From Bacilli bacterium (GTDB taxonomy: Bacteria; Bacillota_I; Bacilli_A; RF39; UBA660), in the NCBI GenBank assembly GCA_017484125.1, contig JAFUTV010000020.1, positions 1-37,137 on the forward strand: 37,137 nucleotides of DNA. The letters run 5' to 3'. Below are positions 33,224 through 37,137 of this stretch, piece by piece (position 1 is the first letter of the stretch; each line of letters opens with the position of its first letter). A program made the position numbers and the translations under genes. The notes beneath the pieces are model-generated. The model saw only the letters and a program-made list of their open reading frames with translations. It searched no databases and was not told the origin of the DNA.

Positions 33224-34303
33224 TTACCTTTCAAAATATAAATCATTAACTCTATCTTTTATTATTTTAAAAAAATACTTTACTTTTTTATTATTCGCTA
33301 TAAAATCTATTATTACACATATGAAAATAGCACTTAAAACATATACTAGTAAATTTGTAATGTAACCAGCATCTTTATTTAATACCTTTAATAGTACAAG
33401 GCGACAATTCCAATGATTAATAAATAATACCATACTAAATCTTTCTAAGTACATGAATATTTTATTATTACTAAAAGAAAATAATACTTTACTTTCATCG
33501 GTAATAATTAATATTCCAAATCCTATTGATAATAATAAAACATAATCAAATTGTGCAGGTTGTTTAACTATTGTTGAAACAATAAAAGGTATTCCTAAAA
33601 GAATAGAAGAAAAAATAAAATTAAACATTTTTCCAAACTTAGTTAATTTAATATCTTTGTATCTACTGCTTAAATAACTAATAAAAATACCAAAGCACAT
33701 CCCACATAATGCTCTAAATAGGCCAATAAATATTGGGCCAAGCCATTCATTAGAATATAAGTTTAAATTACTATAATGTGCGTTTAAATATCCATATCCC
33801 AATATAAATATAAGCGGACATATTATTAAGCTAAACTTATCATTATGTTTTCTTAATAATGGATACAATAATAGCATTACAATTAACATTGCAGATAAAT
33901 ACCATAATGGTCCATTAATTACAAAAGTTTTTAAACCCGACATTCTTAAAAAGAACAAATCAAAAAATGAAGTGAAAAATTTATAAAAATTCATATCGTA
34001 ATATATAAAATTAATAAATAATCCAATTAACCATGCTATTAAAACTAATGGTAAGTATTTTTTGATTTTTCCAACTATTAATTCAAATGTTTCAACTCCC
34101 AATTTATTGGTATCATTTTTATTATTATCTACTTGTTTAGCTAAATAAAAACCAGAGATAATAAAGAAAAATTCAACTGCTAAATATCCGTTTCTAAAAA
34201 AGGCAAAATTACCTCCATTTACAAAAGGAGCACCATGATATACAACTATCATTAATGCATACATAAACTTCCAAAATCCTACTAATCCATTCCTTTTTGA
34301 CAT
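33224..34303 (-). CDS. Acyltransferase-3 family membrane protein
   Basis: The 359-residue protein has the family start GFWKFMYALMIVVYHG with the catalytic His, followed by RNGYLAVEFFFIISGFYLAK, the typical second segment, and GPLWYLSAMLIVMLLLYPLL in the middle. It has about ten membrane segments. The ATG at 34301-34303 follows GGGTG; a GTG at 34313-34315 lies within that site. It differs clearly from the downstream family member, so the pair is not a recent duplication. It probably O-acylates a surface glycan. Confidence 0.84.
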   Translation of the reverse strand: MSKRNGLVGFWKFMYALMIVVYHGAPFVNGGNFAFFRNGYLAVEFFFIISGFYLAKQVDNNKNDTNKLGVETFELIVGKIKKYLPLVLIAWLIGLFINFIYYDMNFYKFFTSFFDLFFLRMSGLKTFVINGPLWYLSAMLIVMLLLYPLLRKHNDKFSLIICPLIFILGYGYLNAHYSNLNLYSNEWLGPIFIGLFRALCGMCFGIFISYLSSRYKDIKLTKFGKMFNFIFSSILLGIPFIVSTIVKQPAQFDYVLLLSIGFGILIITDESKVLFSFSNNKIFMYLERFSMVLFINHWNCRLVLLKVLNKDAGYITNLLVYVLSAIFICVIIDFIANNKKVKYFFKIIKDRVNDLYFER

Positions 34304-34314
34304 AATATCACCCA

Positions 34315-35268
34315 CTACTTATTATTTAAATTTTCACTTATTATATATCTAGGTCTTTGTTTAGTTTCATTATATATTTTTCCAACGTATTCTCCAACAA
34401 CACCAAGACTCATTATTATTATACTTCCTAAAATCCAAATTGAATTAATTGCTAGGGCAAAGTTAGTAACACCTACACCACATATCTTTATAATTAATAA
34501 TATTATAAATACTAAAATACTAATTATAGTTGCAACTATTCCTAAAGATAATATTAATCTAATAGGTTTAACACTAAAGGATGTGATACCATCCCACGCA
34601 AAATTTAACATCTTTTTCAAAGGATATTTACTCTCACCAGCAAATCTTTCAGCTCTTTCATAGTAAACTTTATCACTCTTAAAACCTATTAATGGGAACA
34701 TTCCTCTTAAGAATAGATTTACTTCCTTATAATTTTCAAATTCATTTAAAACTCTTTTTGATGTTAATCTATAATCGGCATGATTAAATACTATTTCTAC
34801 ACCCATTTTTGCCATTAGTTTATAAAATCCTTCGGCAGTAAACTTTTTAAAAAATGTATCTTTTTTTCTTGCTGATCTTACACCATAAACAATATCGCAT
34901 CCATTAAAGTATTTATCAAGCATTTCATCAATTGCATTTATATCATCTTGTAAGTCAGCATCCATTGAAATAACCACGTCAGCATATTCTTTTGCAGTCA
35001 AAAGTCCTGCAACTAAAGCATTTTGATGCCCTCTATTTCTAGAAAGAGAAATACCAGTAAATAATTCCTCTTTCTTATTTATTTCTTTTATTAAATCCCA
35101 TGTTTTATCTTTAGAGCCATCATTAACATACATTACTCTACTCTTTTTACTAATAATATTATTTTTTATTAATTCACTTAACTTAGATTTCAATCTTTTA
35201 GTAGTTTCACTTATTACTTCCTCTTCATTATAACAAGGAATAACAACATATAATATATTATTTTTCAT
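34315..35268 (-). CDS. Polyprenyl-phosphate glycosyltransferase, GtrB/CsbB/DPM1-like (GT2)
   Basis: It transfers a sugar from a nucleotide donor to a lipid carrier. The GT-A domain (1 to about 225) starts VVIPCYNEEE and has VNDGS (48-52) and the DxD-like SMDADLQDD (D103, D105). Two C-terminal membrane segments (about 236-262 and 270-292) end in GEYVGKIYNETKQRPRY, the signature end of this group. In such systems the lipid-linked sugar is flipped and used by a GT-C enzyme, here probably the next gene. Length of 317 residues is normal. Confidence 0.9.
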   Translation of the reverse strand: MKNNILYVVIPCYNEEEVISETTKRLKSKLSELIKNNIISKKSRVMYVNDGSKDKTWDLIKEINKKEELFTGISLSRNRGHQNALVAGLLTAKEYADVVISMDADLQDDINAIDEMLDKYFNGCDIVYGVRSARKKDTFFKKFTAEGFYKLMAKMGVEIVFNHADYRLTSKRVLNEFENYKEVNLFLRGMFPLIGFKSDKVYYERAERFAGESKYPLKKMLNFAWDGITSFSVKPIRLILSLGIVATIISILVFIILLIIKICGVGVTNFALAINSIWILGSIIIMSLGVVGEYVGKIYNETKQRPRYIISENLNNK

Positions 35269-35278
35269 TTCTTCACTC

Positions 35279-37137
35279 CTACTTTATTTTTCTATAAATC
35301 AAATATTCAAGTCCAACAAACAATAATGTTATTACTAAATATGAAATAGATGAAAAATATACACTGCTATCTGAGTACTTATAAACGCGCATGTATAAAT
35401 CATTTTTTTGAGACTTGCCATTTAATTTTAAAACACCTTTATAATTATCCATAGTTTTAGATTGAATATAGCCCCATTTAATTGAATCTTCTTTTGATTT
35501 GTCGTCCGAATTTTTTTCAATCCTTATAATATACTTTTTATTATTTTCAATATTTAAATCATCAGGTAAGGATAATGTAATAAAATCATTGCCTTCATTT
35601 ACTTTATTACTTGTAATGGAAGTTTTATAAACTATATTATCATCAAGTAATAAACTTATTTTATATCTTGTATTAGTATTATTTATTTTTTTGGCAAATA
35701 ATGCAATTCTATTAAATCCATTCTTTGAATAGAATTCTTGTTCTATAACATTATCATCACTTATAACATTATCTATATACTTTCTTCCAGATGTATTAGC
35801 AACATAAACACAATGATCTTTTGTAACAATCTTATCCTTTGTAAATGATTTATACTCTGAAATAGATAATATTAATGTTATTGATACTACAATAATGAAA
35901 ATATTTTTCTTTGAAATACTGCTTTTTTCAATTTTTTTATCAAATAGTTCAACACCATATGTTCCTAATATTAGCATAATTGGTACAAATGGAATACTAT
36001 ATGACGATTTAGCCTCCCATAGTAAGTAAAATAATATTGCACCAAAGAATGTTAAAACATATAAATTTATATTATCAAATTCCTTCTTTTTGTATAATTT
36101 TATTAAAAAGAATAATATCATTAAAATAGTGAATATTCTAAATGCTTGGCAATAAACCATTATGAAATCATTTCTATCACTTATGACAAATTGATATAAA
36201 TATCCAATATTTTTTTCTTGTCTCATTCTTAAAGTATAATTAGAAGTACCGTCATCCCATGTAATTGGCAATTTTACAATAATATGATTAATCAAACCAG
36301 AAATGCCATATTCACTTAAAGTTTTCTTAATCTCCTCTATATTAGCTTTTTTCATCTCATCTTTTGTTTTAAAACTTGCAGTGAAAGCATTATCTTCAGA
36401 TGAAAGTGTTCCGTTACCATGTAATCCCATCATTATCCAATGTGTTATTGGAAATGTATTTTCTTGATTACTAATATATTTATTAAAACTAACTTTTAAA
36501 ACAAAGGATGTTGAAATACCTGAAACAATAATTAAACTTACTGGCAATATGCATTTTTTAAATCCAATTTTTTTCTTTGATAATTCTATTAAAAATATAA
36601 TTAAAAATGCAATAAATGGAATTATAATAACAGGCCTCATATAATAACCTAATACACCAAATATTCCAAATAATAATGATACTATTACAGTCTTTTTCTT
36701 TGAAGACAATGAGTCTTTTAATAATAACCATAAATAAATGATTAACATAATAAATGGTAACGAATAAGTAACAGTATATGTCCAAAAAATCATAAAATAA
36801 TTTAAAGGATTAAGAACACTTATTGCTAATGCTAAAGTAGCAATTTTATCATTTTTTTCACGTTTAACTATTAAATATGTTAATAATATAGAAATATCTA
36901 CCATTATAGCATTAAAAAGTACCAAAAACTTTGCATAATTTGATATTCCAAACAATTTGGCAATCCTTAATACATTAATAGTTAATAATAACACAAAATT
37001 GTTGTTAGAATAACGTGTGAAATAATTTGAGTAATCATTATCTACTACTTCATCTATACCATCTACAATTGATGCTGCTTGATCATTTACAAAGAAAGGA
37101 TCAGTTATTTGAACAACATCAAATGATTTTATCAAAA
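35279..37137 (-). CDS. Large multi-pass membrane protein, likely GT-C glycosyltransferase, 5' end missing
   Basis: The frame enters from the right edge; no start codon is within the window. At least 618 residues are present, with about ten or more membrane segments in the first 400, then a soluble C-terminal part with a beta-rich domain (about 440-590), and a last membrane segment near the end. Near its start is QITDPFFVNDQA, whose Asp residues could be the acidic motif of GT-C enzymes. It lies 10 bases before the GtrB-like gene, which would supply its lipid-linked sugar. Family assignment rests on topology and context. Confidence 0.65.
   Translation of the reverse strand, partial: LIKSFDVVQITDPFFVNDQAASIVDGIDEVVDNDYSNYFTRYSNNNFVLLLTINVLRIAKLFGISNYAKFLVLFNAIMVDISILLTYLIVKREKNDKIATLALAISVLNPLNYFMIFWTYTVTYSLPFIMLIIYLWLLLKDSLSSKKKTVIVSLLFGIFGVLGYYMRPVIIIPFIAFLIIFLIELSKKKIGFKKCILPVSLIIVSGISTSFVLKVSFNKYISNQENTFPITHWIMMGLHGNGTLSSEDNAFTASFKTKDEMKKANIEEIKKTLSEYGISGLINHIIVKLPITWDDGTSNYTLRMRQEKNIGYLYQFVISDRNDFIMVYCQAFRIFTILMILFFLIKLYKKKEFDNINLYVLTFFGAILFYLLWEAKSSYSIPFVPIMLILGTYGVELFDKKIEKSSISKKNIFIIVVSITLILSISEYKSFTKDKIVTKDHCVYVANTSGRKYIDNVISDDNVIEQEFYSKNGFNRIALFAKKINNTNTRYKISLLLDDNIVYKTSITSNKVNEGNDFITLSLPDDLNIENNKKYIIRIEKNSDDKSKEDSIKWGYIQSKTMDNYKGVLKLNGKSQKNDLYMRVYKYSDSSVYFSSISYLVITLLFVGLEYLIYRKIK

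Noticed and set aside
36558-36785. A 75-codon minus-strand frame inside the GT-C-like gene
   Set aside because: It overlaps the larger gene in another frame and has the composition expected of a shadow.
1-37137. UGA recoded as Trp, as in Mycoplasma
   Set aside because: The giant repeat gene ends at TGA and recognised genes encode Trp with TGG without internal TGA, so the standard code fits.

Overview
The window is about 30% G+C by eye, and almost every gene lies on the minus strand. TGA is used as a stop and TGG as Trp, so the standard bacterial code applies. The gene content points to an uncultured low-GC Bacilli/Firmicutes bacterium of the RF39 or Mollicutes-related gut type: compact S10-spc-alpha ribosomal operons without rpmD, zinc-binding S14, S18 and L36, a Spo0A homologue, and TagGH-type wall-polymer export. 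That placement is an inference from gene content. No tRNA, rRNA, CRISPR array or complete insertion sequence was recognised.

Layout in + coordinates. (1) 1-316: the edge of a small zinc-ribbon ORF and the C-terminal remnant of an ABC permease. (2) 313-5684: a surface-protein locus made of a 1310-residue membrane-anchored protein with 88 Asp-rich 12-15-residue repeats, a small single-pass membrane protein encoded just before it, and a SipW/ER-type signal peptidase encoded just after it under its own promoter. This is the most novel part of the window. (3) 5685-6817: rpsF-ssb-rpsR with a probable S6:S18-binding leader. (4) 6815-8438: ychF followed by two small unknown genes. (5) 8451-22715: one long ribosomal superoperon from rpsJ to rplQ, including secY, adk, map, infA and rpoA. 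(6) 22743-24542: gpmI, its terminator and a decayed fragment. (7) 24552-25453: a Spo0A orthologue whose phosphoacceptor Asp is replaced by Asn. (8) 25464-28962: a TagH/TagG-type exporter with a sugar epimerase/dehydratase and an IspD/TarI-like cytidylyltransferase, together likely making and exporting a wall polymer. (9) 28991-32011: a metal-homeostasis operon (Fur-family regulator, two permeases, one DUF1980-type subunit) with a Fur-type box beside its promoter. (10) 32018-37137: two acyltransferase-3 proteins, a GtrB/CsbB-like glycosyltransferase and a truncated GT-C-like membrane protein, likely decorating surface glycans.

The transcription units are clearly delimited. Hairpin terminators often overlap the stop codon of the preceding gene, and several near-consensus promoters share the form TTGATA-17-TATAAT. 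The best candidate for an undescribed system is the repeat-protein locus. Its repeats come in two discrete types, one with a strictly paired Cys8/Cys12 and one with neither. Its second half looks freshly expanded, and its C-terminal domain resembles the secreted partners of SipW peptidases.
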